Assembly: GCF_029846275.1 (NCBI RefSeq)
Contig: NZ_JARVWS010000002.1
Location: forward strand, 310,001 to 374,000
Direction: 5' to 3'
DNA: 64,000 nucleotides
Source: Nocardioides sp. CER19
GTDB lineage: Bacteria > Actinomycetota > Actinomycetes > Propionibacteriales > Nocardioidaceae
A program made the position numbers and the translations under genes. Below, piece after piece: positions 44,273 through 53,894 of the stretch; position 1 is the stretch's first letter, and the number at the start of each line of letters is the position of its first letter. The notes beneath the pieces are model-generated. The model was not told the origin of the DNA and ran no database searches. It saw only the letters and a program-made list of their open reading frames with translations.

Positions 44273-44358
44273 GTTCGTCGAGGTATGCAGGGAAATGCGC
44301 ACTGCCCGTGCGGAACTCCGCACGGGCAGTGACGATTCGGCTGCATACCTCGATGAAC
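44273..44358. terminator. 86-base nested palindrome between convergent iclR and eda
   Basis: Outer arms 44273-44290 and 44341-44358 match at 17 of 18 positions. Inside, a perfect 15-bp stem (44300-44314 with 44317-44331) carries a 2-base loop. The inner and outer stems are separated by 9-base unpaired stretches on each side. It sits between two stop codons and can act as a bidirectional terminator; its size and regularity also suit a mobile palindromic element. Confidence 0.7.
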
Positions 44359-44373
44359 AGCCAGCGGGCGCGC

Positions 44374-44980
44374 TCACCCCAGCGCCGCAGCCTCCGCGGC
44401 CAGCCGGGTGACGGCGTCCCAGTCACCGGCGTCGAGCGCGGCCTTGGGCGTGAGCCAGCTGCCGCCGACGCAACCGACGTTGGGCAGCGCGAGGTAGTCG
44501 GGCGCGGACGCGGCACGGATGCCGCCGGTGGGGCAGAACCGAGCGGACGGGACGACGGTCGGCAGCGAGCCGAGGTACGCCGTCCCGCCGGATGGCTCGG
44601 CAGGGAAGAACTTCATCTGCGTGACGCCGTACTCCAGCACCGCGATGACCTCGGACACGGTGGCCGTGCCGGGCAGGAACGGCAGCTCGGTGTCGAGCAT
44701 GGCGTCCATCAGCCGCGGCGTGGCGCCGGGGGAGACGAGGAAGGTCGCGCCGGCGTCCTTGGCCGCCTTGGCCAGGTCGGGCGTGGTGACGGTGCCGGCG
44801 CCGACGGCGATCTCCGGGACCTCGGCCGCGATGGCGCGGATCGCGTCGAGCGCGACCGGGGTGCGCAGGGTGAGCTCGATGACCGGCAGCCCGCCGGCGA
44901 CGAGCGCCCGGGCGACCGGGACGGCCTGGTCGACGGACTCGACGACGACGACCGGGACGACGGGGGCGAGCGACAGCAGG

Positions 44981-44994
<14 letters not shown>
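44374..44994 (-). CDS. eda: KDPG/KHG aldolase
   Basis: 206 aa, the usual length, if translation starts at TTG 44994. GAGGAG lies seven bases upstream, and an adjacent CTG is the alternative. The start lies within the 3' end of edd, in another frame. Active-site features are IELTLRTP (Glu), [17 protein letters not shown] (Schiff-base Lys) and PTGGI. It splits 2-keto-3-deoxy-6-phosphogluconate into pyruvate and glyceraldehyde-3-phosphate. Last gene of zwf-edd-eda. Confidence 0.92.
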
Positions 44995-46857
<1,863 letters not shown>

Positions 46858-46861
<4 letters not shown>

Positions 46862-48411
46862 AGGTGGTCCTCCTGCCAGGAGCGGCCGTCCCGCTCGATG
46901 AGGGTGATCGCGGTGGTGGGGCCGGCGGAGCCCGCGGCGTACCGCTTGGGCGGCAGCCCGGTCTCCGCCCAGTGCTCGATGATCGGGGCGCACCACGCCC
47001 ACGCGGCCTCGACCTCGTCGCGGCGCATGAACAGGGTCGGGTTGCCCTTGACGACGTCCATGAGCAGCCGCTCGTAGGCGTCGGGGGAGCGCTGGCTGAA
47101 GGCCGACGCGAAGTTGAGGTCGAGGGAGACCGGCTTGAGGCGGTAGCCGCCCGGGCCCGGCTCCTTGGCGGTCAGGTGCAGGCGCATGCCCTCGTCGGGC
47201 TGGACCTGGATGTGCAGCCGGTTGGGCGCGGTGACGCCGGTGCGGTGCGGGAACACGTCGTGCGGCGGCTCCTTGAAGACGATCACGATCTCCGAGGAGC
47301 GCCGGTCCATCCGCTTGCCCGTGCGCAGGTAGAACGGGACGCCCGCCCAGCGCCAGTTCTGCACCTCGACCTTGAGCGCGACGAACGTCTCGGTCAGGCT
47401 GACCTCGCTGGTCGAGTAGCCCTCGTGAGGAGCGAGCGAGGGCGTCTCGAGACCCACCTCCTCGTCGTACGACGACACCTGCCGCCCCTCGACGAGGCCG
47501 CTGCCGTAGCGACCCCGGACCGTGTCCCGGTCGATCTCGGCAGGAGTCATCGGCTTGAGGGCTTGGAGCACCTTGAGCTTCTCGTCGCGGACGTCCTCGC
47601 GGCCGACCTCGATCGGCGGCTCCATGGCGACCAGGCAGAGCAGCTGGAGCAGGTGGTTCTGCACCATGTCGCGCAGCGCGCCGGCCTGCTCGTAGTAGCC
47701 GACCCGCTCGCCGACGCCGACCGTCTCGGCGACGGTGATCTGGACATGGTCGATCCAGTGGCTGTTCCACAGCGGCTCGAGCAGCGTGTTGGCGAACCGC
47801 GTGACCAGCAGGTTCTGCACGCTCTCCTTGCCGAGGTAGTGGTCGATGCGGAAGATCTGCGCCTCGTCGAAGACCTCGCCGACGACGGCGTTGATCGCGC
47901 GCGCCGAGGCGAGGTCGTGGCCGATCGGCTTCTCGAGCACGACGCGGGCGGGCGCGGCGGTCATGCCGCCCTCGTCCAAGCCGCGGCAGATCGGGCCGAA
48001 CAGGGTCGGCGCGACCGCCAGGTAGTAGACGCGCACCGTGGCGTCGACGTGCGGACGGTCCTTGAGCACGCCGTAGAGCCGGTGCCAGTCGGATCCGTCC
48101 TGGATGTCGAGCCGCACGTGGTGCAGGCGGCCGAGCAGGCGCTCGGCGGTGTCGTCGTCGAGGTCGCCGACGTGCTCGAGGAGCGCGTCGTGGACGGTCG
48201 CCCGGTAGGCGTCGTCGTCCAGGTCCGCGAGGGAGACGCCGATGATGCGGGTGTCGTCGGGCAGGTGCCCCTCGAGGTCGGACTGGTAGAGCGCGGGCAG
48301 CAGCTTGCCGAGCGCGAGGTTGCCGGTGCCACCGAAGACGGTGAAGTCACACCGCTCGGGCATCACGGGCACGCCGGGCTGGGCCGCGCCGGCGGCGGAA
48401 GCATGGGGCAT
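46858..48411 (-). CDS. zwf: glucose-6-phosphate 1-dehydrogenase (Entner-Doudoroff operon copy)
   Basis: 517 aa from ATG 48411; an ATG at 48363 is also possible, and neither has a Shine-Dalgarno. NADP motif [14 protein letters not shown], where Asn replaces the Asp of the copy at 1812; EKPIGHD; and active site RIDHYLGKE. No 6-phosphogluconolactonase is adjacent, so hydrolysis may be encoded elsewhere. Transcribed as zwf-edd-eda and divergent from a ROK regulator. Confidence 0.95.
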
Positions 48412-48446
48412 GTGAGAACGGTGACAGGTATTTTGGATCGATACAA

Positions 48447-48481
48447 GCAGAACTTAGGTATTGGCGCGGCAAAAGTTCTGC
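48447..48481. promoter_or_regulatory. inverted repeat GCAGAACTT-N17-AAGTTCTGC, candidate ROK operator
   Basis: Perfect 9-base arms at 48447-48455 and 48473-48481 in the divergent zwf/ROK gap. The right arm lies between the -35 and -10 boxes proposed for the ROK gene. Binding of the repressor would block its own promoter and probably the opposing zwf promoter. Confidence 0.65.
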
Positions 48482-48489
48482 CTTAGCAT
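48461..48489 (+). promoter_or_regulatory. promoter of the ROK gene, TTGGCG-N17-TAGCAT
   Basis: The -35-like TTGGCG (48461-48466) and -10-like TAGCAT (48484-48489) are 17 bases apart and end eight bases before ATG 48498. Transcription would begin at or next to the start codon, giving a nearly leaderless mRNA. It overlaps the candidate operator. Confidence 0.55.
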
Positions 48490-48497
48490 CCTCTGTC

Positions 48498-49700
48498 ATG
48501 TCCGAGCTCGCCGCCCCGTCCGGCTCCACGCTCCCCACCGCCGGCGACCTCCTCGACCTGGTCCGCAGCGGCCGAGCCGTCACCCGCAGCGACCTGCAAC
48601 GGCTCACCGGCCTCTCCCGCACCGCCGTCGCCGCCCGCGTCGCGGCGCTCGCCGACGCCGGCTTCGTCGTGCACGGCGATGAGTCGGTGTCCACCGGCGG
48701 GCGCCCGCCCGGAACGCTGCAGTTCAACGCCGACGCGGGCGTGGTGCTCGCCGTCGCCATCGGCCGTTCGCGCAGCCAGCTCGCCGTCTTCGACCTCGAG
48801 GGCCGTGAGCTCGCCGGCGACACCAGCGACCACGAGGTCGGCGCCGGAGCGCCCACCCTGATGCCCCAGATGATCGACCGGCTGCACGCCATGCTCGAGG
48901 GGCTGCCGACGCCGCCGATCATCGGCGTGGGCGTGAGCCTGCCCGGAGTCGTCGACCCGGTGCGCCTGGTCAGCGTCGACTCCCCGGTCATGGGCCGCTG
49001 GGACGGCGTCGAGCTGGCGCCGTACTTCCGGGAGATCACCGACGCCCCCGTCTTCCTCGCCAACGACGCCGACGTACTCGCGCGCGCCGAGATGTTCGGC
49101 GGCAGCCCGCACCGCGACCTGCTCGTGGTCAAGGCCTCCACCGGCCTCGGCCTCGGCGTCGTCGCCGACGGCCGGGTGCTGACCGGCCACCTCGGCGCGG
49201 CCGGCGAGATCGGGCACACCCGTACCGAGGCCAACGACCTGCCCTGCCGCTGTGGCGGCAGCGGCTGCCTCGAGACCATCGCCGGCGGCTGGGCGCTGGT
49301 GAACACGTTCAACGACTCCGGTCGCCAGGCCGGCCACATCCGCGACCTCGTCGCCTTCGCCCTCGCCGGCGACGCCGTCGCCCGCAAGCTGCTGCGCGAG
49401 TCGGGGCGCCGGCTCGGCGAGGTGCTCGCCGTGGCCATCAACCTGCTCAACCCCGAGGCCGTCGTGATCGGCGGCGACATGGGCCAGGCGTTCGAGGTGT
49501 ACGCCGCCGGCGTACGCGAGTCCGTCTACGCCCGCTCCACCGCGCTGGCCACCCGCGACCTGCAGTTCCTGCCCTCGGCGCAGGGCGACTCCGCCGGCCT
49601 GGTGGGCTGTGCGGCGCTCGCGATCGACCACGTCCTGGCCCCCACCGCCGTCGACGCGCGCCTCGCCGACGCCGCCGACGACCGGCACGTCCCCGCCTGA
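48498..49700 (+). CDS. ROK-family transcriptional repressor
   Basis: 400 aa. A winged HTH (residues about 15-70: VTRSDLQRLTGLSRTAVAARVAALADAGFV) is followed by a ROK sugar-kinase-like domain with VGVSLPGVVD, the zinc-site sequence GEIGHTRTEANDLPCRCGGSGCLET (His and Cys ligands) and NLLNPEAVVIGGDM. ROK repressors sense sugars or sugar phosphates. Divergent orientation from zwf-edd-eda indicates control of the Entner-Doudoroff route. Confidence 0.9.
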   Translation: MSELAAPSGSTLPTAGDLLDLVRSGRAVTRSDLQRLTGLSRTAVAARVAALADAGFVVHGDESVSTGGRPPGTLQFNADAGVVLAVAIGRSRSQLAVFDLEGRELAGDTSDHEVGAGAPTLMPQMIDRLHAMLEGLPTPPIIGVGVSLPGVVDPVRLVSVDSPVMGRWDGVELAPYFREITDAPVFLANDADVLARAEMFGGSPHRDLLVVKASTGLGLGVVADGRVLTGHLGAAGEIGHTRTEANDLPCRCGGSGCLETIAGGWALVNTFNDSGRQAGHIRDLVAFALAGDAVARKLLRESGRRLGEVLAVAINLLNPEAVVIGGDMGQAFEVYAAGVRESVYARSTALATRDLQFLPSAQGDSAGLVGCAALAIDHVLAPTAVDARLADAADDRHVPA

Positions 49701-49720
49701 CCCCCACATCCGGGTTCTTG

Positions 49721-49998
49721 CCCGTCGAGATTGGGGGTCTTGCCCGTCGAGATCCGGCTTGTTGCCCGTCGACATCCGGCTTGTTGCCCGACGAGATCGT
49801 GGTTCCCGTCCATCGAGCCAGCGAGGTAGCGCCTGAGGGCGACAACCCCAATCTCGAGGGGCAAGAACGCCAATCTCGAGGGGGCAGGAACCCCGATCTC
49901 GAGGGGCAAGAACGCCAATCTCGAGGGGGCAGGAACCCCGATCTCGACGGGCAAGAACCCCGATCTCGAGGGGCGGCAACCCGGGATTCGACCGGCAT
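49721..49998. repeat. two-sided array of 22-23-bp repeats
   Basis: This fills almost all of the 339-base gap between the ROK gene and the amidase. On the left, four units begin at 49721, 49743, 49765 and 49787 (CCCGTCGAGAT and variants, 22-base period). On the right, six units in opposite orientation have their ATCTCGAG/ATCTCGAC cores at 49851, 49873, 49896, 49918, 49941 and 49963 (period alternating 22 and 23), followed by one decayed unit. A core unit reads CCCCGATCTCGAGGGGCAAG. A centre of about 50 bases joins the halves, so the whole can fold into a large imperfect hairpin. There are no unique spacers, so it is not a CRISPR array. Confidence 0.8.
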
Positions 49999-50039
49999 GC
50001 GCCGTCATGTAGGGAGGACGGCCGCTACGGTGACCTGTC

Positions 50040-51428
50040 ATGGTGGACGCCTTCGCCGACGACGCACTGGGACATGACGATGCGGTCGGGCTCGCCCGCC
50101 GCCTGGCCGACCGTGAGGTCAGCGCAGACGAGCTGGTCGAGGCCGCCATCGCGCGCATCGAGAAGGTGGACGGCGAGCTCAACGCGATCGCAGTCCGGGA
50201 CTACGACCGTGCCCGGCGAACGAGGGGCGCGGGCGGCTTCTTCCACGGCATCCCGACGCTCATCAAGGACAACGTCGACGTCGGCGGGCTGCCGACCCAG
50301 CAGGGTTGCGACGCGTACGTCGGCCGCCCGGCCGCGCACGACGGCGACATCGCCCGGCTGTTCAAGTCGATGGGCGTCGTGGCGCTGGGCAAGACCCAGC
50401 TCTCGGAGTTCGGGTTCTCGGCAGTGGCGGAGCACCCCCGGATCGGCCCGGTCCGCAACCCGCGTGACACCACCCGCTCGGCCGGCGCCTCCTCGTCCGG
50501 GACCGCCGCGCTCGTGGCGACCGGCGCGGTGCCGTTCGCGCACGGCAACGACGGCGGCGGGTCGATCCGGATCCCCGCAGCCGTGAACGGCCTGGTCGGC
50601 CTGAAGCCGTCGCGCGGCCGGCTGCCGCTGGATGCGATGAACCGCCAGATGCCTCTGCGGATCGTCGTCGACGGCGTCCTGACCCGGTCCGTGCGCGACA
50701 CGGCCGCCTTCTTCCGGGAGGCGGAGCGTCGACACCGGGCGCCCGGCCTCGCCCCGATCGGGGACGTCACCGACCCCTTGACCGACAGGCTGAGGATCGC
50801 CTACTTCACCGAGGCCGCTGGCCGCTCGGCATCCCCGGAGGTCGACGCGCTGACCCGGCGTACCGCCGAGCTGTTGGAGTCCCTCGGCCACAAGGTCGAG
50901 GAGGTCGACGCCCCCGTCACACCCGCGTTCGCCGACGACTTCGTCCTCTACTGGGGCTTCCTCGCGCTGCTCATCGTGCGCACCGGCCGCCTCGTTGCCG
51001 GCCGCAGCTGGGACACCCGCAAGCTCGACAACCTCACCCGCGGGCTCGCCACGCACACAGGACGCCGGCTGCACCGACTGCCCGCGGTGCTGCGCCGGCT
51101 CCGACGGTCGATCTCGACCTCGACCGACTTCCACGCGACGTACGACGTGGTGCTGACGCCGACCCTCGCCCACGAGACGCCGCTCATCGGGCACCTGGAC
51201 CCGATGCAGGACTTCGACACGATCATGACGAGGCTGCGCGACTGGGTGGCCTTCACCCCGTGGCAGAACATCAGCGGCGACCCGGCCATCTCGCTGCCGC
51301 TGGCGACCACCGCGAACGGGCTTCCGCAGGGCATGATGCTGGGCGCAGGACTGGGTCAGGAGGGGCTGCTCCTGAGGCTCGCCTACGAGCTCGAGGAAGC
51401 GGTCGGATTCCCCACCCTGGGGTCCTGA
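50040..51428 (+). CDS. amidase (amidase-signature family)
   Basis: 462 aa. The Ser-cisSer-Lys triad is intact: Lys76 in TLIKDN, the Ser-rich SAGASSSG (147-154) in place of the usual GGSSGG, and nucleophile Ser175 in DGGGSIRIPAAVNG. The rest fits 6-aminohexanoate-cyclic-dimer hydrolase-like and GatA-like amidases. It acts in the cytosol on an unknown carboxamide. It stands alone, not next to gatB or gatC. Confidence 0.9.
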   Translation: MVDAFADDALGHDDAVGLARRLADREVSADELVEAAIARIEKVDGELNAIAVRDYDRARRTRGAGGFFHGIPTLIKDNVDVGGLPTQQGCDAYVGRPAAHDGDIARLFKSMGVVALGKTQLSEFGFSAVAEHPRIGPVRNPRDTTRSAGASSSGTAALVATGAVPFAHGNDGGGSIRIPAAVNGLVGLKPSRGRLPLDAMNRQMPLRIVVDGVLTRSVRDTAAFFREAERRHRAPGLAPIGDVTDPLTDRLRIAYFTEAAGRSASPEVDALTRRTAELLESLGHKVEEVDAPVTPAFADDFVLYWGFLALLIVRTGRLVAGRSWDTRKLDNLTRGLATHTGRRLHRLPAVLRRLRRSISTSTDFHATYDVVLTPTLAHETPLIGHLDPMQDFDTIMTRLRDWVAFTPWQNISGDPAISLPLATTANGLPQGMMLGAGLGQEGLLLRLAYELEEAVGFPTLGS

Positions 51429-51484
51429 ACGGCGCCGGAGAAGCGGGAAGCGACGCCGATTTCGCGAACCGGGGACTCCCTCTG

Positions 51485-51490
51485 TAATGT
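51485..51490 (+). promoter_or_regulatory. -10 element upstream of tRNA-Thr
   Basis: TAATGT lies 11 bases before the tRNA-Thr 5' end, consistent with a start a few bases ahead of the tRNA. The matching -35 (TTCGCG at 51461, 18 bases away) is weak. Confidence 0.4.
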
Positions 51491-51501
51491 TCTCGCTCGT
51501 T

Positions 51502-51574
51502 GCCCCCTTAGCTCAGTCGGCAGAGCGACTCCATGGTAAGGAGTAGGTCTACGGTTCGATTCCGTAAGGGGGCT
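51502..51574 (+). tRNA. tRNA-Thr (GGT)
   Basis: 73 nt. Acceptor GCCCCCT pairs with AGGGGGC, the anticodon stem ACTCC/GGAGT encloses ATGGTAA with anticodon GGT, and the T-arm TACGG-TTCGATT-CCGTA is perfect. CCA is not encoded. Confidence 0.95.
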
Positions 51575-51611
51575 CTGAGGCAGGCTCGCAACGTGCGATG
51601 CTTGCCGATGT

Positions 51612-51688
51612 GGCGGGGTAGCTCAGGCGGTTAGAGCGCACGACTCATAATCGTGAGGTCGCGGGTTCGATCCCCGCCCCCGCTACCA
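51612..51688 (+). tRNA. tRNA-Met (CAT), elongator type
   Basis: Acceptor GGCGGGG pairs with CCCCGCT (one G-U), the anticodon stem CACGA/TCGTG holds CTCATAA, and the T-arm is GCGGG-TTCGATC-CCCGC. CCA is encoded at 51686-51688. The anticodon stem lacks the three G-C pairs of the initiator, so this is the elongator; a lysidine-modified tRNA-Ile is less likely. Confidence 0.92.
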
Positions 51689-51725
51689 CAGCACAGCACC
51701 ACCATTCTTCGACGAAGGACTTCTG

Positions 51726-51896
51726 ATGGCCTCCAAGAGCAGCGACGTTCGCCCCAAGATCACTCTGGCGTGCACCGAGTGCAAGGAGCGCAACTACATC
51801 ACCAAGAAGAACCGGCGCAACGACCCCGACCGGCTCGAGATGAAGAAGTTCTGCCCGCGCGACCGCAAGCACACGGTCCACCGCGAGACCCGCTGA
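51726..51896 (+). CDS. rpmG: 50S ribosomal protein L33
   Basis: 56 aa: [20 protein letters not shown] at the N-terminal half and a C-terminal KHTVHRETR. Zinc-type L33 proteins have two CxxC pairs. Here the first is intact (CTEC, Cys16/Cys19) but the second reads CPRD, with Asp46 where the fourth Cys is expected. It lies between tRNA-Met and the MaoC genes, the standard actinobacterial position. Confidence 0.95.
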   Translation: MASKSSDVRPKITLACTECKERNYITKKNRRNDPDRLEMKKFCPRDRKHTVHRETR

Positions 51897-51913
51897 TCTC
51901 AGCAGATCTTCCG

Positions 51914-51947
51914 CGAGACCCGTCCGGCGCACGCCGGGCGGGTCTCG
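51914..51947 (+). terminator. hairpin after rpmG
   Basis: CGAGACCCG (51914-51922) pairs with CGGGTCTCG (51939-51947) and continues inward through TCCGGC/GCCGGG, giving a stem of about 15 bp with a 4-base loop. It separates the tRNA-rpmG transcript from the next gene, which has its own promoter. Confidence 0.7.
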
Positions 51948-51966
51948 TCGTTCCTGGTCGCCCCTC

Positions 51967-51972
51967 TAGGGT
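51967..51972 (+). promoter_or_regulatory. leaderless-type -10 element (TAGGGT) for the first MaoC gene
   Basis: TAGGGT ends seven bases before GTG 51980, the spacing expected when transcription starts at the start codon. No Shine-Dalgarno is present, which supports a leaderless mRNA. Confidence 0.55.
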
Positions 51973-51979
51973 GGTCGCC

Positions 51980-52369
51980 GTGGACAGCTCGATCGTCGGC
52001 CGGCAGTTCCCGCCCGTCGGCCCCTACCTCGTGTCGGCGGAGAAGGTTCGCGAGTTCGCGACCGCGATCGGGTGGGAGTACGACAGCGTCCCTCCGACCT
52101 TCCCGATCGTCCTGGCCGGTGCCTCGATGAACGCCTTCCTCGACGAGCTCGGCCTCGAGCTCTCGCTGATCGTCCACGGCGAGCAGCGGTTCGCCTACGA
52201 GCGGCCGCTCGCGGACGGCGACGAGCTCACCTCCACCCTGACGGTCGCGAGCCTGCGGCAGATCGGCGGCAACGACATCATCGGCACGAGCACCACGTTC
52301 ACCGACGCGTCGGGCGACCTGGTCTGCACGGCCACCGCCACCCTGGTCCACCGCGGAGCGGCCGCATGA
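51980..52369 (+). CDS. MaoC-like (R)-hydroxyacyl dehydratase subunit, HadA type
   Basis: 129 aa from GTG 51980. It is the hot-dog fold N-terminal MaoC type without its own hydratase motif: GPYLVSAEKVREFATAIGW at the start, FAYERPLADGDELTSTLTV in the middle. In mycobacteria the same position after rpmG holds hadA, whose product pairs with HadB to dehydrate acyl-ACP or acyl-CoA. In a non-mycolate organism the acyl substrate is unknown. Confidence 0.85.
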   Translation: MDSSIVGRQFPPVGPYLVSAEKVREFATAIGWEYDSVPPTFPIVLAGASMNAFLDELGLELSLIVHGEQRFAYERPLADGDELTSTLTVASLRQIGGNDIIGTSTTFTDASGDLVCTATATLVHRGAAA

Positions 52370-52770
52370 CGCTCGACCTGGCCGCCGGCGACGCCCTCGA
52401 GCCGCAGAGCTATGCGGTCACCCGCGCCGACCTGGTCCGCTACGCCGGTGCCTCCGGTGACTTCAACCCGATCCACTGGTCCGACCGGACCGCCACGGCC
52501 GTCGGCCTGCCCGGGGTGATCGCCCACGGCATGTTCACCATGGCGCTGGCCGGCCGCGCGGTGGCCGCGTGGACCGGCGGCGCGCCGGTCGTCGACTTCG
52601 GCGGCAAGTTCACCAACATGGTCGTCGTACCCGACACGGACGAGGGCACGACCGTCACGGTCGCCGGCACGGTGAAGTCGGTCGCCGACGGGCTGGTCAC
52701 CCTCGCGCTCGAGGTCACCTGCGACGGTCAGAAGGTGCTCGGCAACCCGAAGGCAGTCGTCCGTGCCTGA
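52366..52770 (+). CDS. MaoC-like (R)-hydroxyacyl dehydratase catalytic subunit, HadB type
   Basis: 134 aa. The hydratase-2 motif YAGASGDFNPIHWSD (residues about 26-40) supplies the catalytic Asp and His, followed by GVIAHGMFTMALAG. ATGA overlap with the preceding subunit implies a heterodimer made in equal amounts. Its 3' end overlaps the murB start by eight bases. Confidence 0.88.
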   Translation: MTLDLAAGDALEPQSYAVTRADLVRYAGASGDFNPIHWSDRTATAVGLPGVIAHGMFTMALAGRAVAAWTGGAPVVDFGGKFTNMVVVPDTDEGTTVTVAGTVKSVADGLVTLALEVTCDGQKVLGNPKAVVRA

Positions 52771-53794
52771 GGTCCTGGCCGACCACACCACGCTCCGGCT
52801 CGGCGGTCCCGCGTCGTCGTACGTCGTCGCGCGGACGGTCGACGAGCTGACCGAGGCCGTCACGACCGCCGACGCGGCAGGCGAGGACCTGCTGGTCCTC
52901 GGCGGCGGCAGCAACCTGGTGGTCGCCGACGACGGCTTCCCCGGCACCGTCGTCGAGGTCGCCACGAGCGGTGTGAGCTCTGACCTCGACGACGCCGGGC
53001 CTGCCTGCGGTGGCGCCCTGGTCACCGTCGCGGCCGGCGAGAGCTGGGACGACCTGGTCGCGACCGCCGTCGACCGCGGGTGGGCCGGTGTTGAGGCGCT
53101 CGCCGGGATCCCCGGTCGGGTCGGCGCGACGCCGATCCAGAACGTCGGCGCCTACGGCCAGGACGTCTCCCAGACCATCGCCCAGGTGCGGGTGTGGGAC
53201 CGGCTGCTCAAGGGCTTCCGTACCTTCGCGAACGCCGACTGCCGCTTCGGCTACCGCACCTCCCGCTTCAAGGCCGACCCCGGCCGCCACGTCGTCGTCG
53301 ACGTGACCTTCCAGCTCCGCGTCGGCACGTTGTCCGAGCCGGTCGGCTACAGCGAGCTGGCGCGCACGCTGGGCGTCGAGATCGGTCAGCGGGCGCCTGC
53401 GGCCGACGTCCGGCAGGCGGTGCTGGAGCTGCGCCGCGGCAAGGGCATGGTCCTCGACGCCGACGACCAGGACACGTGGAGCGCCGGCTCGTTCTTCACC
53501 AACCCCGTCGTCGAGCCGGACCGGGTGCCCGAGGGCGCGCCGGCGTACCCCCAGCCCGACGGCAGCGTGAAGACCTCGGCCGCCTGGCTCATCGACCACG
53601 CCGGCTTCTCGCGCGGCTACCCGGGCCACGGCCCGGTGACCCTCTCGACCAAGCACACCCTCGCGCTCACCAACCGCGGCGGCGCGACGACCAAGGACCT
53701 GCTCGCCCTCGCCCGGGAGGTCCGCGACGGCGTCGAGTCACGCTTCGGGATCCGGCTCGTCAACGAGCCGGTGCTGCTGGGCGTCGAGCTGTAG
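52763..53794 (+). CDS. murB: UDP-N-acetylenolpyruvoylglucosamine reductase
   Basis: 343 aa from GTG. FAD-binding VLGGGSNLVVADDGF, GIPGRVGATPIQNVGAYGQD, FGYRTSRFK and the catalytic Ser in SAGSFFTNPV identify type I MurB. It reduces UDP-GlcNAc-enolpyruvate to UDP-MurNAc with NADPH in peptidoglycan synthesis. Coupled to the MaoC gene; a large palindrome follows its stop. Confidence 0.95.
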   Translation: MPEVLADHTTLRLGGPASSYVVARTVDELTEAVTTADAAGEDLLVLGGGSNLVVADDGFPGTVVEVATSGVSSDLDDAGPACGGALVTVAAGESWDDLVATAVDRGWAGVEALAGIPGRVGATPIQNVGAYGQDVSQTIAQVRVWDRLLKGFRTFANADCRFGYRTSRFKADPGRHVVVDVTFQLRVGTLSEPVGYSELARTLGVEIGQRAPAADVRQAVLELRRGKGMVLDADDQDTWSAGSFFTNPVVEPDRVPEGAPAYPQPDGSVKTSAAWLIDHAGFSRGYPGHGPVTLSTKHTLALTNRGGATTKDLLALAREVRDGVESRFGIRLVNEPVLLGVEL

Positions 53795-53804
53795 CTCGCC
53801 CTGT

Positions 53805-53894
53805 CGGAGTACCCGGTCAACCGGGAACTCCGGAACTTCCGGGGGTTCATGACACCCCGGGAGTTCCGTTCTCCCCGGTTGACCGGGTACTCCG
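53805..53894. terminator. 90-base nested palindrome between convergent murB and rlmC
   Basis: The outer arms 53805-53825 and 53874-53894 are perfect over 21 bp. Inside, an imperfect stem (about 53831-53847 with 53852-53868) is built on CGGAACTTCCGGGGG and CCCCGGGAGTTCCG. It reaches exactly to the rlmC stop codon. The architecture is the same as at 44273-44358. Confidence 0.75.

Noticed and set aside
49721-49998. CRISPR array
   Set aside because: Units are 22-23 bases long with nothing unique between them, the array changes orientation halfway, and no cas genes are nearby.
51612-51688. Initiator tRNA
   Set aside because: The anticodon stem CACGA/TCGTG lacks the three consecutive G-C pairs of initiator tRNA, and the first acceptor base pairs with its partner.
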